Shown here one piece after another: positions 53,926 to 64,000 of a stretch of 64,000 bases of DNA (positions are counted from its first letter, which is position 1; each line of letters opens with the position of its first letter). The notes below the pieces were generated by a model that did not search any database, was not told where the DNA came from, and saw only the letters and a list, made by a program, of their open reading frames with translations. Source of the DNA: Verrucomicrobiales bacterium (GTDB taxonomy: Bacteria > Verrucomicrobiota > Verrucomicrobiia > Verrucomicrobiales > DEV007); NCBI GenBank assembly GCA_028047635.1, contig JAOFXR010000012.1, forward strand, positions 1 through 64,000, read 5' to 3'. The position numbers were made by a program, and so were the translations under genes.

Positions 53926-55356
53926 ATGGTTTTACCCACATTTTTCCGAGTCAGCATGATGTTTGGCGTGATTTTCGCCTCGCTGAGTTTTCCCTTTCAG
54001 ATTCAGGCTGAGGAGAAGGCCATGCCGAATGTTCTCATGATCTGCATCGATGATCTGAACGATTGGATTGGTTGTATGGGGGGGCATCCTGATGCAAAGA
54101 CGCCGCACATCGATGCGCTTGCGAAGCGGGGACGTCTCTTCACCAATGCGCATTGCGCGGTGACGGTCTGTTCACCGTCCCGCGTCAGCGTGATGTCAGG
54201 CCTGTTTGCCTCCTCGCATGGTAGTTATGAACTGGGGGCGGCTTACGAAACGATTGAGCGACTTGATAAGGTGCCGACGATGCAGCGGTGGTTTAAGGAT
54301 CGTGGCTACACCACGATGGAGGGTGGGAAGGTTCTTCATCACGGGTTCGGTGGTCGTCTCGCTGACGATATTGATGTCACGTTTTCCAAGAAGAAGCGCA
54401 GCCCGCGACCGAAAGAGAATATGAGCTGGCCGGGACGCGCCTGGGACTGGGGAGCGTTTCCGCCGACCGATGATGAAATGTATGACTACCAACTCGCTGT
54501 CTCTGCGGCTGAAGTATTGCAAAGCGATCAGGAACACCCCTTTTTTATGTCGGTAGGCTTTTTTCGTCCGCACGTCCCGATGTTCGCGCCGGCAAAGTGG
54601 TTTGATTTGTATGATGAGAAATCCGTCACACTTCCCTACGCCGCTGGCGAAGATATGGCGGATGTTCCGAAAAACTTCCAATACAAGATGGGGGTGGCGC
54701 CGACGTTTGCTGAAGTAAAGGCCGGCGAGAAATGGCGGAGTATGGTCCAGGCCTACCTCGCGAATACCGCCTTTGTGGATCATTGTGTGGGTAAGGTGAT
54801 GGCAGGACTTGATGAGGGACCGCACGCGGATAATACGGTGGTTGTCTTGTGGAGCGATCACGGATTTCATCTGGGCGAAAAGCAACACATTGCGAAGCGG
54901 ACGCTCTGGGAAGAGTCGACACGTGTCCCCGTTATTTTTGCCGGTCCGGGGATCGTCGGGGGAGAGTCTTGTCCTGAGCCGGTGAGCCTCGTCGATATCT
55001 ATCCCACCTTGATCGATTGGTGTGACCTGGAAAAAAATGAGCAACTTGAAGGCGTCAGTTTGGTTCCTCAGTTGAAAGAGCCGTCAACGACACGGGAGGT
55101 GCCAGCGGTGACCTCGAGCTACTTTGGGAATCATACGATTCGATCTCGCGACTGGCGTTACATCCGTTATGCGGATGGAGCGGAGGAGTTGTATGATCAC
55201 CGTACCGATTCCGGGGAAAAGCAAAATCTCGCCGCTGATTCTTCTCACGCTGACGTGAAAGGAGAGCTCTCGCGCTGGCTGCCAAAAGAGGCGGTTCCGG
55301 AAGTGAAGCCGGTGGCTACCCGCGAGCAGGTACGTGCCGGAGTGGTGAAGCCGTAG
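53926..55356 (+). CDS. Secreted sulfatase, iduronate-2-sulfatase type
   Basis: 476 residues if the ATG at 53926 is used; ATGs at 53911 and 53956 are alternatives, and none has a good ribosome site. The leader MVLPTFFRVSMMFGVIFASL with cleavage after IQA is a signal peptide. Motifs: NVLMICIDDLNDWIGCMGG, C82-S-P-S-R in AHCAVTVCSPSRVSVMSG, LWSDHGFHLGEKQHIAKRTL, and RYADGAEELYDHRTDSGEKQ. The WSDHGFHLGEK form places it in the idursulfase/choline-sulfatase-like branch. It is coupled to a CtBP-like dehydrogenase gene 21 bases downstream. Confidence 0.9.
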   Translation: MVLPTFFRVSMMFGVIFASLSFPFQIQAEEKAMPNVLMICIDDLNDWIGCMGGHPDAKTPHIDALAKRGRLFTNAHCAVTVCSPSRVSVMSGLFASSHGSYELGAAYETIERLDKVPTMQRWFKDRGYTTMEGGKVLHHGFGGRLADDIDVTFSKKKRSPRPKENMSWPGRAWDWGAFPPTDDEMYDYQLAVSAAEVLQSDQEHPFFMSVGFFRPHVPMFAPAKWFDLYDEKSVTLPYAAGEDMADVPKNFQYKMGVAPTFAEVKAGEKWRSMVQAYLANTAFVDHCVGKVMAGLDEGPHADNTVVVLWSDHGFHLGEKQHIAKRTLWEESTRVPVIFAGPGIVGGESCPEPVSLVDIYPTLIDWCDLEKNEQLEGVSLVPQLKEPSTTREVPAVTSSYFGNHTIRSRDWRYIRYADGAEELYDHRTDSGEKQNLAADSSHADVKGELSRWLPKEAVPEVKPVATREQVRAGVVKP

Positions 55357-55377
55357 TTTGGATTTTTGAAATCAATT

Positions 55378-56373
55378 ATGAGTTCCCTTCCTAAAGTATT
55401 GGTTACGGATTTCATCGATGAGCCTCTCGACTACGAGCGTCAGGTTCTCGATGGGCATGCTGAAGTTTCGGCTCTCAATGCGCTTTGTGAGGACGATCTG
55501 ATTGGCAAAGTGGAGGAGGTCGATGCGATCATGGTTTACCACTATTTTCAACTGACGCGCGAGACGATCATGCGGTTGAAGAACTGCAAGATCATCTGCC
55601 GGCCGGGCGTGGGATATGACGGGGTGGATATTGCGGCGGCGAGGGAACAGGGGATACCCGTTTGCAATGTGCCGGACTACGGAACGGAAGAAGTCGCCGA
55701 TTCGGCCTTGGCCATGGCGTTGTCTCTCGCACGGGGCTCGCATTTCCTGAACAGCCGCCTTAAGCGTGGAGTCGGTGATTGGAATGTCGATCAGGCAAAG
55801 CCGATTCATCGATTGCGGGGCAGGGTTTTCGGCATCATTGGCTGTGGTCGAATCGGAATGGCGGCGGCTCTTCGCGCGAAGACCTTTGGTTTCGATGTGG
55901 TCTTTTACGACCCCTACCTGCCCGATGGGGTTGAGAAAGCGCTTGGGGTTCGTCGTGCTCTTTCACTTAACGATCTATTGGGAGAGGCCTTCATTCTGAG
56001 TTTGCATTGCCCGCTGACTGCGGAAACACGCGGGATCATTGGTGCGGCAGAGATGGAGACTTTAGAAAAAGGGTCATTCGTAATCAACACGGCGCGAGGT
56101 GGCGTTTTAGATACGGTCGCCGCCGTTGACTCACTGGCGAGCGGGCAACTCGGTGGCGTCGGAGTCGATGTGCTGGAGCAGGAACCCCCGCCCGAGGATT
56201 CGCCTGTTATCAAGGCCTGGCGAGATCCTGAGCATCCCGCGCACGATCGCTTGCTTTTGAATCCGCACTCTGCGTTTTATTGCGAAAAAGGAGCTGAAGA
56301 ATTTCGAACGAAAGGCGCACAGGAAGTGCTGCGAGCATTGCGCGGAGAGCCACTTCGGAATCAAGTGAACTAG
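55378..56373 (+). CDS. D-isomer-specific 2-hydroxyacid dehydrogenase (CtBP-like)
   Basis: 331 residues from the ATG at 55378. The NAD-binding domain is marked by VFGIIGCGRIGMAAALRAKT, and the catalytic Arg, Glu and His by FVINTARGGVLDTVAAVDSL, VDVLEQEPPPEDSPV and LLLNPHSAFYCEKG. These enzymes interconvert 2-keto acids and D-2-hydroxyacids; the CtBP-like branch in Planctomycetota/Verrucomicrobiota is uncharacterised as far as I know. It is in one transcription unit with the sulfatase upstream (21-base gap) and ends six bases from the end of the giant double-sulfatase gene, tail to tail. Confidence 0.9.
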   Translation: MSSLPKVLVTDFIDEPLDYERQVLDGHAEVSALNALCEDDLIGKVEEVDAIMVYHYFQLTRETIMRLKNCKIICRPGVGYDGVDIAAAREQGIPVCNVPDYGTEEVADSALAMALSLARGSHFLNSRLKRGVGDWNVDQAKPIHRLRGRVFGIIGCGRIGMAAALRAKTFGFDVVFYDPYLPDGVEKALGVRRALSLNDLLGEAFILSLHCPLTAETRGIIGAAEMETLEKGSFVINTARGGVLDTVAAVDSLASGQLGGVGVDVLEQEPPPEDSPVIKAWRDPEHPAHDRLLLNPHSAFYCEKGAEEFRTKGAQEVLRALRGEPLRNQVN

Positions 56374-56379
56374 TGCCGG

Positions 56380-59300
56380 CTAGTTGATCAACGAGGGAAT
56401 CTTTTCCGTGTTCTCTATCTCACCTCGAAGAAGTTTTCCTCCGGCGCCAACGAGCCTCAAGTAATAGTCGGATGCCAGTCCTTCCATTCCGAGTAAGCTC
56501 ACCCCTTCACTCGCGGGCACATCATTCGTGCATTTGAAAATAGCAGTCCCTTCGTCCACTTCATCAAACATCGCGACGTAGATCATTTCGCACTTGGCCT
56601 TTTTTGCGGCTGAGAATTGTGACCATAGAAACTTTCCTTTCTCTCTCGGAATCGAAGCAAGATCATCGCCGTCGAGGTTGTGCCAACTGAACCCCGGGAA
56701 AGTTACCGGCAGAAAATCGATCTCATGTTCGTTGCACCATTTTAAATCAGCACGCCAGTTCTCTTCCGCTTCGCGATTGACCTGCTCAATGGCGCGATAC
56801 CGTCCGACATTCCAGGGGCTCAAGACATCGGCGAGTGCCATGACATCGAGTCGCTCTGGATCTTTGATTGAATCTCGGCCGCCTTCTCTCCACCAGTAGG
56901 GAATTCCTAACATAACCGCGCAACCTTCTGCTTTGAGGAACTCAATCAGCTCGCGGCATTCCTGAAGGGTGTAGTCGCGATCGTCATTGAATCCAACGCC
57001 CCAGACCGCCACCAGTGGTTTCCCTTCGTGGTGAAGGTATGTGGCATCTTCGGTGACGTTCAATGCTTTGAGGCTTTGCCAGTCCTCGTTCACCACAGCC
57101 GTCTCGCCCTTTTTAAGTCCCGAAAGATCATACATGAGAGCAAAGGCTCGGCCGGTCTCTTTTGCTCCGTTGCGAACGTGTGAGAGAACCGCGTCTTTGT
57201 GAGAGCGTGTCTTATCTCCATTCAGGCCGTTGGCAAAACGCTGCAGAAAAGCCCCGTCGATCCCATACTCCTGCATCCACTTGAAATGGCGCTTCACCGT
57301 CTTCTCATTATGTGAGCTGAAAATTTGAGCGGTTGAGCCATCGCTACGTTTGAAAGCGGTCGGAAAAAGTTCATCGGAGTGGTATTCAGAGACATCAGGC
57401 CAAAGATCGACCGTGACATTTCCGGGCCCCGGCATTTCCTTTCGGTTCTTTGCCCAATGCGTCCATCCGAGCTCGGCACCATCACCTTCACAATTGAACC
57501 ATCCCTGGTAGCCACACATGATTTTTCCCGTGAGGGTGGACGCATCAACGTGGTGGGTGCTTCCGGCTTTGTATGATTCTCTGTGGTCAGCCGCTTCTGA
57601 TCTCTTTTCCTCCAGTGCGGCTCGAAATTCCTCGAGCCGATCAGATTGATTCTCTTTATTGGCGAGATTGTTTTTCTCCTCAGGGTCTTGCGTGAGGTTA
57701 TAAAGCTCTTCTCCATCGGGCCAGAGCGCGTAGCGCCAGCGTTGATTGCGGAGTGCGTATCCCAGTTTCTGTCCGCGGCTGACCACACTGTAAGCATATT
57801 TTTTTTTGCCACTTCGTTCGGGATTGTTGAGAAGAGGAACAAGTGAAGTGCCCTGGAGATGGCCGGGTTTCTTGAGGCCGCTCAGATCAGCAAGTGAGGG
57901 ATAGATATCAATCAGCTCAACCATGGCTTCCGAAGTGGTGCCTGCCTTCGTGATACCCGGAGCGTTCACGATGAAGGGGACTTTGGCTCCGATGTCGAAG
58001 AGGGTCACTTTCCCCCAGAGGAAGTGATCCCCGAGATGATAGCCGTGGTCAGAGGTGAAAATTACAACGGTATCTTCTGCGAGACCCTCTTCTTTAAGCG
58101 TCTCGAGAACGACTCCGATTTGAGCATCGATAAAGGAAATGCAAGCATGATAGGCCTGCATGTATTCCCGTCGTAACGAGTCCTTTTCGACTCCCAGTTC
58201 AAAGCCGAATTCTTTGAAACGACCTGAGATCGCCATTTTGGGAAGGCTATCCCAAAGCGTTGGGCGATCGGGCGAATAGACAAGGCTCTCTCTCGGATAT
58301 TGATCAAAATACTTATCAGGAGCAAGAAAGGGGACGTGCGGTTTCTGAATCCCACAGGCAATGAAAAATGGTTTGTCGCCATTCGGTTTTTCGCGTAGCC
58401 AGGTGGCTACCTGATGGGCGTTTTTGCCGTCTTTGTGCTGCGCATCAGTAAGTCCGCTCGGCCCGTATCCGGGAGGTGTCTGCGCGTCGAGTTTGCTCTT
58501 AGCCTGTTTCTCGAGGGCCTTCCAGGCTTTGCGGTTTTTGCCTTCTTCGACCGATCCGCTTTCGGCTTCAAATTTCTTTCGGGCTTCGGTGACGACGGGG
58601 AGCTCATCATTTTCGAAACGATGAAACTCATCCCAGGCGACTTCTCCATGTTCGTGTCGGGGTGAGTGAAATACTTTTCCGACGCTGCCGGTCCAGTAGC
58701 CGCTTTCTTTAAAAAACTGAGGCATCGATACGGTTCCCGGACGGGTCGTGCGAATGTCCGCCTTGTTATCGATGACCCCGGATGATTCGGGATAGAGACC
58801 GTTGAGAAAGGAAGCGCGTGAAGGCCCGCAAACGGGATACTGGCAGAAGGCTCGATTGAAGGTCATCGATTCCTTTGCAAAGGCTGCGAGGTTAGGCGTG
58901 CTGATAGGGTCGTAACCCGAAGGGGAGACGTGGGTATTGAGGTCGTCACAGACGATGAAGAGGATATTCTTACCGCTGGCTGGGGAAGTAGATGCATGTT
59001 CTACTTCCTCCTTTTCGGATGTGTCGATCAGACTGACTTCGTCTACATAAAAACCACCACTGAAATCCTGACCGGGGAAGAATCGCAGGGTGACGTCCTC
59101 ATGCTCCCCGCTGTTAAATTGACGCGTGAACGATAGCCACTCGCCGGATTTTTTTGCATCCATGACTACTTGTGCGGTTTCGTCGAAACGGTCGAGAGTA
59201 TCGAATACGACATTTCCTTTGGATCCGGGTTGGAAGTAAATGTGATAAGAGACTTCGAACGGGTGGTTTGATGGAATAGCGATGTTCTGTCGGGCGGCGA

Positions 59301-61026
59301 CACCTCGCTCAATTCCTTTTCCTGATTGAAGAGAGTGCGCGCCGTCTGTTTTTTTTGCCGGGGAGATTTTGAAGGAGTCTTTCGCATATTTCCAGGGAGA
59401 CTTCATCTTTCCCGTGAATTCGAAGGAGCTGTCAACTACGAGATTTTTCGACGAGTTACCTCTGTAGGTTGCCTTTGGCTTTTCGGTGGTCGACTGAGGA
59501 ACATAGCCCGATTTGGGATTGGCATTTCCCGCTCCCTTTTCCCAGCGAAACGTGTTCTCCTCAATGACGAGGTCTTTGCGGGAATTTAACTTCTCTTCGT
59601 GGGGGGCGAAGGTAGCAGGAGCAAGTTGCTGCATCTTCTGCTTGAGATCAGAGTAGTCGGGGACTTCTGCCAGATTGGTCCATTCGTTAGGATCATTCTT
59701 AAGGTCGTAGAGCTCTTCTCCATCTTCGCCGTAGCGGATATAGCGCCAGTCGCGGTTAATGATCGCGTATTCGCCTGGCTCCATGTAGGGGAGGAAAATA
59801 TCACGATCGGCAGCGGAGGAAGGATCGTTGAGTGTTTTGGCGATAGAGGTCCCTTCGAGCTTCTGTGCTGGCGGTGGTAAGTCGCACATTTCCGCGAGTG
59901 TTGGATACATATCGATGAGGCTGACCGTCACATCGGTCTTCGCTCCTTCCGCTACTCCAGGGCCCGCCCAGATGAAGGGGATATTTGAGGTCCGCTCCCA
60001 AAGCGTGTGCTTACCCCAGTCTCCTTTTTCCCCGTGGTGATAACCGTGATCGCTCCAGAGAACGACGATGGTGTTGTCAAAGTAGGGGCTTGCTTCGAGT
60101 GCATCGAGGACGCGGCCCATCATCGCATCGGCATAGCTGATACAAGCGAGATAGCCGTGGATGGCATCGTCGACCGCATCGAGTTTTTCGAGGCCTCGAT
60201 GGTGCTGATTGCGCCGGGCAATTTTCTTTTTACGCATCTTCTCCGGCAAGTCATCGAGGTCGTCTTCGTTGTAAGGAGGGAGGGTAATCTTCTTTGGTTG
60301 GTAGAGATCAAAATATTTCTGAGGGCAGTAGTTCGGGAAGTGCGGTGCGTAGATTCCACAGGCAAGAAAGAAGGGCTTGTCGTGATCCTTCTTTAATTGG
60401 TCGACGGCCCAGTTAATTCGCATCGTGTCAGCCATCTCTTCTTCTTTCCCCTCGGGGATGGCGCCCCATTCGAGAAAGAGCCCGCCGGTAACTTTCTTGC
60501 CTTGGTTGTAAATACTGGCGGGGAACTCACTTGGGAATGGCGTCTCTTCGCTCCACGAGTCGAGCGGCCAGCCGTTTTCTCTCTGTCGTTTCGTGCGAAG
60601 GAAAAATTCCGTCCAATCGCGTTGATCGATGGCTCCGGTCGGATGGTGAAAAAGCTTTCCGGCTCCGAGGGTGGTGTAGCCTCCTTTGGAAAAGCTGGTT
60701 TGCAGTGCCTCAGTCCCGGGACGATTGACGAAGTAATGCGCCGAGGTGTAGCAACCGGTCGTTGAGGCAAACTGTCCCGAAAAGATGGCGGCGCGGGAAG
60801 GAGCACAGAAAACGCCTGCGGTATGTGCATTGGTGAAGTTCACACCACGGGCAGCGAGTTTATCGATGTTAGGAGTGATTGCGCGAGGTCGAACGAGAGG
60901 TGCCGTGTCCTCAAGACAACCAATCCAGTCGTTCATGTCGTCGACTGCGAGGAAGAGGACGTTGGGCTTTGTCTCTGCGTGTGCAATACCGATCGAGAGA
61001 AGGGCAAGGGTTAGAAAGAGTTTCAT
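56380..61026 (-). CDS. Giant secreted protein: two sulfatases, a beta-sandwich and a GH71/99-like domain
   Basis: 1548 residues from the ATG at 61026 (signal peptide [17 protein letters not shown]). Module 1, residues about 20-470, is a sulfatase: [16 protein letters not shown], formylglycine site C74-[24 protein letters not shown]. Residues about 530-680 form a carbohydrate-binding-like sandwich ([33 protein letters not shown]). Module 2, about 690-1150, is a second sulfatase: [18 protein letters not shown], site C733-[24 protein letters not shown]. The last 370 residues match GH71/99-like (xylosidase/arabinosidase-type) proteins: [85 protein letters not shown]. No frameshift or stop interrupts it. 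All key residues look intact. Confidence 0.93.
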   Translation of the reverse strand: MKLFLTLALLSIGIAHAETKPNVLFLAVDDMNDWIGCLEDTAPLVRPRAITPNIDKLAARGVNFTNAHTAGVFCAPSRAAIFSGQFASTTGCYTSAHYFVNRPGTEALQTSFSKGGYTTLGAGKLFHHPTGAIDQRDWTEFFLRTKRQRENGWPLDSWSEETPFPSEFPASIYNQGKKVTGGLFLEWGAIPEGKEEEMADTMRINWAVDQLKKDHDKPFFLACGIYAPHFPNYCPQKYFDLYQPKKITLPPYNEDDLDDLPEKMRKKKIARRNQHHRGLEKLDAVDDAIHGYLACISYADAMMGRVLDALEASPYFDNTIVVLWSDHGYHHGEKGDWGKHTLWERTSNIPFIWAGPGVAEGAKTDVTVSLIDMYPTLAEMCDLPPPAQKLEGTSIAKTLNDPSSAADRDIFLPYMEPGEYAIINRDWRYIRYGEDGEELYDLKNDPNEWTNLAEVPDYSDLKQKMQQLAPATFAPHEEKLNSRKDLVIEENTFRWEKGAGNANPKSGYVPQSTTEKPKATYRGNSSKNLVVDSSFEFTGKMKSPWKYAKDSFKISPAKKTDGAHSLQSGKGIERGVAARQNIAIPSNHPFEVSYHIYFQPGSKGNVVFDTLDRFDETAQVVMDAKKSGEWLSFTRQFNSGEHEDVTLRFFPGQDFSGGFYVDEVSLIDTSEKEEVEHASTSPASGKNILFIVCDDLNTHVSPSGYDPISTPNLAAFAKESMTFNRAFCQYPVCGPSRASFLNGLYPESSGVIDNKADIRTTRPGTVSMPQFFKESGYWTGSVGKVFHSPRHEHGEVAWDEFHRFENDELPVVTEARKKFEAESGSVEEGKNRKAWKALEKQAKSKLDAQTPPGYGPSGLTDAQHKDGKNAHQVATWLREKPNGDKPFFIACGIQKPHVPFLAPDKYFDQYPRESLVYSPDRPTLWDSLPKMAISGRFKEFGFELGVEKDSLRREYMQAYHACISFIDAQIGVVLETLKEEGLAEDTVVIFTSDHGYHLGDHFLWGKVTLFDIGAKVPFIVNAPGITKAGTTSEAMVELIDIYPSLADLSGLKKPGHLQGTSLVPLLNNPERSGKKKYAYSVVSRGQKLGYALRNQRWRYALWPDGEELYNLTQDPEEKNNLANKENQSDRLEEFRAALEEKRSEAADHRESYKAGSTHHVDASTLTGKIMCGYQGWFNCEGDGAELGWTHWAKNRKEMPGPGNVTVDLWPDVSEYHSDELFPTAFKRSDGSTAQIFSSHNEKTVKRHFKWMQEYGIDGAFLQRFANGLNGDKTRSHKDAVLSHVRNGAKETGRAFALMYDLSGLKKGETAVVNEDWQSLKALNVTEDATYLHHEGKPLVAVWGVGFNDDRDYTLQECRELIEFLKAEGCAVMLGIPYWWREGGRDSIKDPERLDVMALADVLSPWNVGRYRAIEQVNREAEENWRADLKWCNEHEIDFLPVTFPGFSWHNLDGDDLASIPREKGKFLWSQFSAAKKAKCEMIYVAMFDEVDEGTAIFKCTNDVPASEGVSLLGMEGLASDYYLRLVGAGGKLLRGEIENTEKIPSLIN

Positions 61027-61045
61027 AAAGTTAGGTGAATGGGAA

Positions 61046-62608
61046 CTATTGAGTAAATTCAGCAAAAGGGCGTTCTTTGAATTGCTTGAGCATTTCGGAA
61101 AGGTCTCCTTTGAGCTCCGTGGTTAGATCGTGAAACTCGCCGTAAAGATTTTCGTTTTCCCGCGGGTCGGTGCGCATGTCAAAAAGCTGGTCGGTGGCAA
61201 AGTAGTGGGGATTGACCTTCGCTGCGTAGTGCCCGAGGTGACCGTTCCTTGTCAGGTAGGGGCGTTCGAGGATTTCTCCCTGGAAGCCATTGAAGGTTTT
61301 CCCGGCGGCGATTTTCTTTTGGACCTCGGTAGGGTAGCGAACTGCGATATATTTCCACTCCTTTGTTTTGATGCAACGGGAGTGCCCGAGTTCACCAAAG
61401 ATGGCTTTGCGTATCGGTTCTTTACTGCCGAAAAGGACGGGCTTAAAACTGAGTCCGTCCATCGCGTAATCATCGGGAGGAGTGACGCCGCAGATGTCGA
61501 GCAGAGTGGGGGCGAGATCGATATTGGCTAGTAATCCGTCGTAGCGAGTGTGCCGCTTGATCGTGCCCTTCCATTGCATGAGCATGGGGATCCGCATCCC
61601 GTAGTCGTAGAGAGTGGCCTTGCCGTGGCGGAAGGATCCATGGTCTGGAACGAAGATGATGAGGGTTTCCTCATCGAGTCCAAGGGCGGCAACTTTGTCG
61701 AGAATCGCTCCGACGCCATCATCGAGCCAGAGCGCATAGGCTGCTTTGTCAGGAAGTCCCGCTTCGCGATTGCGGCGGAGGACGTCGGCGCGGGGAGGGA
61801 GGACATTGAAACCTTCTTCAACATATCCCTCGCCGGTCATGTTCGGATCGGCCTCGAGCGAAAATTTGTTCGCCCAGGGCGCGGGTCCGTGATGAAGCGT
61901 CGTTGAAAAGTAGAGAAAGAACGGATCACCCTGGCTCTCCTCGAGGAAGTTGATCGCTTTGTCGACCGTCCAGTCGAGATTGTGAACATTGAGCGCGTCG
62001 CATTTGAGTTCCTTCAAGTTGGCGCCATAGACGCCGTCAGCAAAGTCGAATCCGTAGCGCTTGATTTCATCACACCATTTCTGGTGGTTTCGTTGCATCT
62101 TGGCATTGACCTCCGGGTCCCGTGGGTCGGCATCCTGGGGATACGTTTCCATGGCGGCACTCTTCGTGGGGCCGTGCTCAGTAAGCCAGTCGTGACGAAT
62201 CACGTGGGACTTCCCGACGAAGCCGGTTTTGTATCCGTTCTTCTGCAGCACTTTGGGGAAGTTCCAGAGATCCGGTTCGAGTTCGCCGATGTTCTCGACC
62301 TGAGTCTGGTCACCCGGAGGATGTTCTTTCATGAACTTTTCACCCCGGCAGCGCCCGGCATAGCGTCCTGTCAGGAAACTGTAGCGCGATGGCGAGCAGA
62401 CGGTCGAAGTGACGTTGAAGTCAGTGAGAAAAAGTCCTTCTCTCGCCATCTGATCGATTCGTGGAGTGAGGACTTTCCCATCCATAAAGCGCAGCGAGTC
62501 CCAGCTTTGGTCATCTGTGATAATGAGGATGACGTTTGGCTTTTTCTTCGTCTCCGCGTTAACGAATGAAACAGCGAAAAGAAGGAATAACGGCAAAAGG
62601 GTTTTCAT
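61046..62608 (-). CDS. Secreted sulfatase
   Basis: 520 residues from the ATG at 62608 ([18 protein letters not shown] signal peptide); an ATG six codons upstream is possible. Motifs: [17 protein letters not shown], formylglycine site C71-S-P-S-R in [32 protein letters not shown], and [20 protein letters not shown], which ends the metal site. A Gly-Lys-Ser-His pattern replaces the usual GKWH. It lies 77 bases after another sulfatase and 19 before the giant double sulfatase, so the three are likely one operon. Confidence 0.9.
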   Translation of the reverse strand: MKTLLPLFLLFAVSFVNAETKKKPNVILIITDDQSWDSLRFMDGKVLTPRIDQMAREGLFLTDFNVTSTVCSPSRYSFLTGRYAGRCRGEKFMKEHPPGDQTQVENIGELEPDLWNFPKVLQKNGYKTGFVGKSHVIRHDWLTEHGPTKSAAMETYPQDADPRDPEVNAKMQRNHQKWCDEIKRYGFDFADGVYGANLKELKCDALNVHNLDWTVDKAINFLEESQGDPFFLYFSTTLHHGPAPWANKFSLEADPNMTGEGYVEEGFNVLPPRADVLRRNREAGLPDKAAYALWLDDGVGAILDKVAALGLDEETLIIFVPDHGSFRHGKATLYDYGMRIPMLMQWKGTIKRHTRYDGLLANIDLAPTLLDICGVTPPDDYAMDGLSFKPVLFGSKEPIRKAIFGELGHSRCIKTKEWKYIAVRYPTEVQKKIAAGKTFNGFQGEILERPYLTRNGHLGHYAAKVNPHYFATDQLFDMRTDPRENENLYGEFHDLTTELKGDLSEMLKQFKERPFAEFTQ

Positions 62609-62685
62609 AGAGATCGAACGAAACACTGCTATGGCGATAGGGAATAAGGCCTCGAAAGGGCACTGTGTGACTTTTGAAGAAGGGG

Positions 62686-64000
62686 TTATTTGGCAGATTT
62701 GTTTCTTTCCGCCTTTTTCTGCGCCTTCCTTTTTGCCCGCTCCGCTTCTTTATCCTTGTCTGATTTCTTGTTTTTTCTCGTCGGCATGGAGGCACTCCAG
62801 ACTTTTGGCTGGCCACTCAGGGGTTCTGCCATTTCTTCAATCCAATTATCGAATGCTGATTTGAGCTCAGCGACGATTTTGGGGTTTTCGGCTGCAAGGT
62901 CGGTCGTTTCCCCGACATCAGATTCGAGATCGTATAGCCAACTCTCTCCTTTCACTCCGGTAAGTTTCCATTGGTCTGACCGGACGGCCCAGGTTCCCTT
63001 CTGGCCTCCCGAGCTCCAAAAGAGATGATCATGCAGCTTCCCGGTTTCACCTGTTAGCGCTGGAAGCATGTTCTTTCCGTCGAGGGGGCGATCTGAGGGG
63101 GAAGGAATCTCGGCTGCAGCGAGAATGGTTGGTAAAATGTCAGTCGACCAAACGGGGACGTCGCAGGTAGTGCCGCCTTTCAACCGGGCGGGCCATGACA
63201 CAATAAACGGAACGCGGATGCCGCCTTCGAAGTCTTCCTGTTTGTAGCCACGCAAAGGCGCATTGTTGGCGCTCATTGCTTTGGAGCCTCCGTTGTCAGA
63301 AAGGTAAATTAGGAGCGTGTTCTCAAAAAGGCCTTCTTCCTTTAGTTTACCGACGACGTCTCGAACACCGAGATCGAGGTGTTTCAGCATACCTAGAAGC
63401 GTGTTGCGCGTGGGATCGTCGGTTGCAGGTTTGATGTCTTCCTCCGGAGCTTCCGCTGGTGAATGGACTGCGTTGTAAGCGAGGTAGAGAAAGAAAGGTT
63501 TCTCTTTCTGTCTATCGATAAAGTCGACGGCCTCTTCGGTGAGTCGGGTCGTGAGGTAGCCTTTTTCTTTAATCGGAGTAAGACCGCGCATAATGGGGTG
63601 TTCCGGATCGCTGTGATCAAAATAGGGGTGAGCACCGCGGCCCATGAATCCGTAGAACTCATCGAAGCCGCGATTGACGGCGTTGTACTCCGGCGTCAGT
63701 CCAAGGTGCCATTTGCCAATCGCTCCACTGACATATCCGGATTCTTTTAAAAAAGTAGGGATCCAGACCTCCTCAAGCGGCATTCCTGAGCCTCCTTCAC
63801 CGGCAGTGTAGACGCCGAAACGTTGTTGATAGCGTCCCGTCATGAGGCCTGCCCGAGTCGGGGAGCAAACGTGTCCGCTGGCATAACCATTCGTACAGAT
63901 AACACTCTCAGCAGCAAGCGAGTCGAGGTGCGGTGTCCTGACCTCCGACGGTGATTCCGAGTTGTAGCTTGTGTCAGCGTAGCCTTGATCGTCAGAGACG
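62686..64000 (-). CDS. Secreted sulfatase, N-terminus outside window
   Basis: The frame is open from the window end (64000) to the stop at 62686, about 438 residues. It enters in SDDQGYADTSYN, so the signal peptide and the first strand are missing. The formylglycine site C-S-P-T-R is in GHVCSPTRAGLMTGRYQQRF, followed by GKWHLGLTPEYNAV, YLSDNGGSKAMSANNAPLRG and FEGGIRVPFIVSWPARLKGG: arylsulfatase layout. It ends in a Lys-rich tail (RKNKKSDKDKEAERAKRKAQ), like that of the gene at 49927. It is first in the leftward sulfatase operon. Confidence 0.92.
   Translation of the reverse strand, partial: VSDDQGYADTSYNSESPSEVRTPHLDSLAAESVICTNGYASGHVCSPTRAGLMTGRYQQRFGVYTAGEGGSGMPLEEVWIPTFLKESGYVSGAIGKWHLGLTPEYNAVNRGFDEFYGFMGRGAHPYFDHSDPEHPIMRGLTPIKEKGYLTTRLTEEAVDFIDRQKEKPFFLYLAYNAVHSPAEAPEEDIKPATDDPTRNTLLGMLKHLDLGVRDVVGKLKEEGLFENTLLIYLSDNGGSKAMSANNAPLRGYKQEDFEGGIRVPFIVSWPARLKGGTTCDVPVWSTDILPTILAAAEIPSPSDRPLDGKNMLPALTGETGKLHDHLFWSSGGQKGTWAVRSDQWKLTGVKGESWLYDLESDVGETTDLAAENPKIVAELKSAFDNWIEEMAEPLSGQPKVWSASMPTRKNKKSDKDKEAERAKRKAQKKAERNKSAK

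Noticed and set aside
1-64000. Insertion sequences, integrases or prophage
   Set aside because: No transposase, recombinase or phage structural gene was recognised on either strand, so the deletions and the tRNA repeat have no visible element to blame.

Overview
The window comes from a bacterium that I would place in the Verrucomicrobiota, or less likely the related Planctomycetota. The evidence is the gene content: ten sulfatase genes carrying eleven sulfatase modules, two DUF1501 proteins, a DUF1549/DUF1553 (PSCyt2-PSD1) protein, a DUF5722 fusion, HTTM and Gfo/Idh/MocA proteins, and many secreted proteins with short signal peptides. No ribosomal RNA is present to settle the phylum. Most of the DNA reads as a specialist in breaking down sulfated, uronate-containing polysaccharides.

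Layout. 1-15.3 kb: the end of a mannonate dehydratase gene, an iduronate-sulfatase-type gene, a decayed acyltransferase, a secreted prolyl oligopeptidase, a type III polyketide synthase, an esterase/SMP-30 fusion, a DUF5722-sulfatase fusion, an unrecognised secreted protein and another sulfatase. 15.4-18.1 kb: an operon of a GAF protein, a cytosolic subtilase and an L,D-transpeptidase with a buried secretion signal. 18.2-19.0 kb: two gene stumps meeting head to head (sulfatase tail and HTTM tail). 19.1-28.2 kb: a SUKH protein, the DUF1549/1553-DUF1501 pair, a lactonase, a sulfamidase-like sulfatase and mutL. 28.3-33.7 kb: an A-type Fe-S carrier, a membrane protein, two 84-bp repeats, and an ExbB-ExbD-TPR operon. 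33.9-37.1 kb: a wrecked exopolysaccharide locus (broken Wzz/BY-kinase gene, then a deletion chimera of a sugar-phosphate transferase and a glycosyltransferase). 37.1-48.6 kb: housekeeping and accessory genes, a tRNA-Arg with a partial downstream copy of its 3' end, a frameshifted membrane protein and a broken treZ-like gene. 48.7-64 kb: a sulfatase-rich degradation region with an oxidoreductase, a CtBP-like dehydrogenase, an orphan lsrF and a 1548-residue protein holding two sulfatases and a GH71/99-like domain.

How the genes fit together. The exported sulfatases, glycosidase-like domains, beta-helix protein, lactonases and sugar dehydrogenase would strip sulfate and open polysaccharides outside the cytoplasm. 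ExbB/ExbD could energise outer-membrane uptake, and mannonate dehydratase, the Gfo/Idh/MocA protein and the 2-hydroxyacid dehydrogenase would act on released sugars inside. This is inferred from families and neighbours; no substrate can be read from the sequence.

Damage is conspicuous. Four in-frame stops lie in two surface-polysaccharide loci and the acyltransferase, and four single-base frameshifts all fall in runs of five to seven identical bases. The homopolymer cases could be read or assembly errors, so those genes may be intact in the organism. The in-frame stops and the deletion chimera are harder to explain that way.
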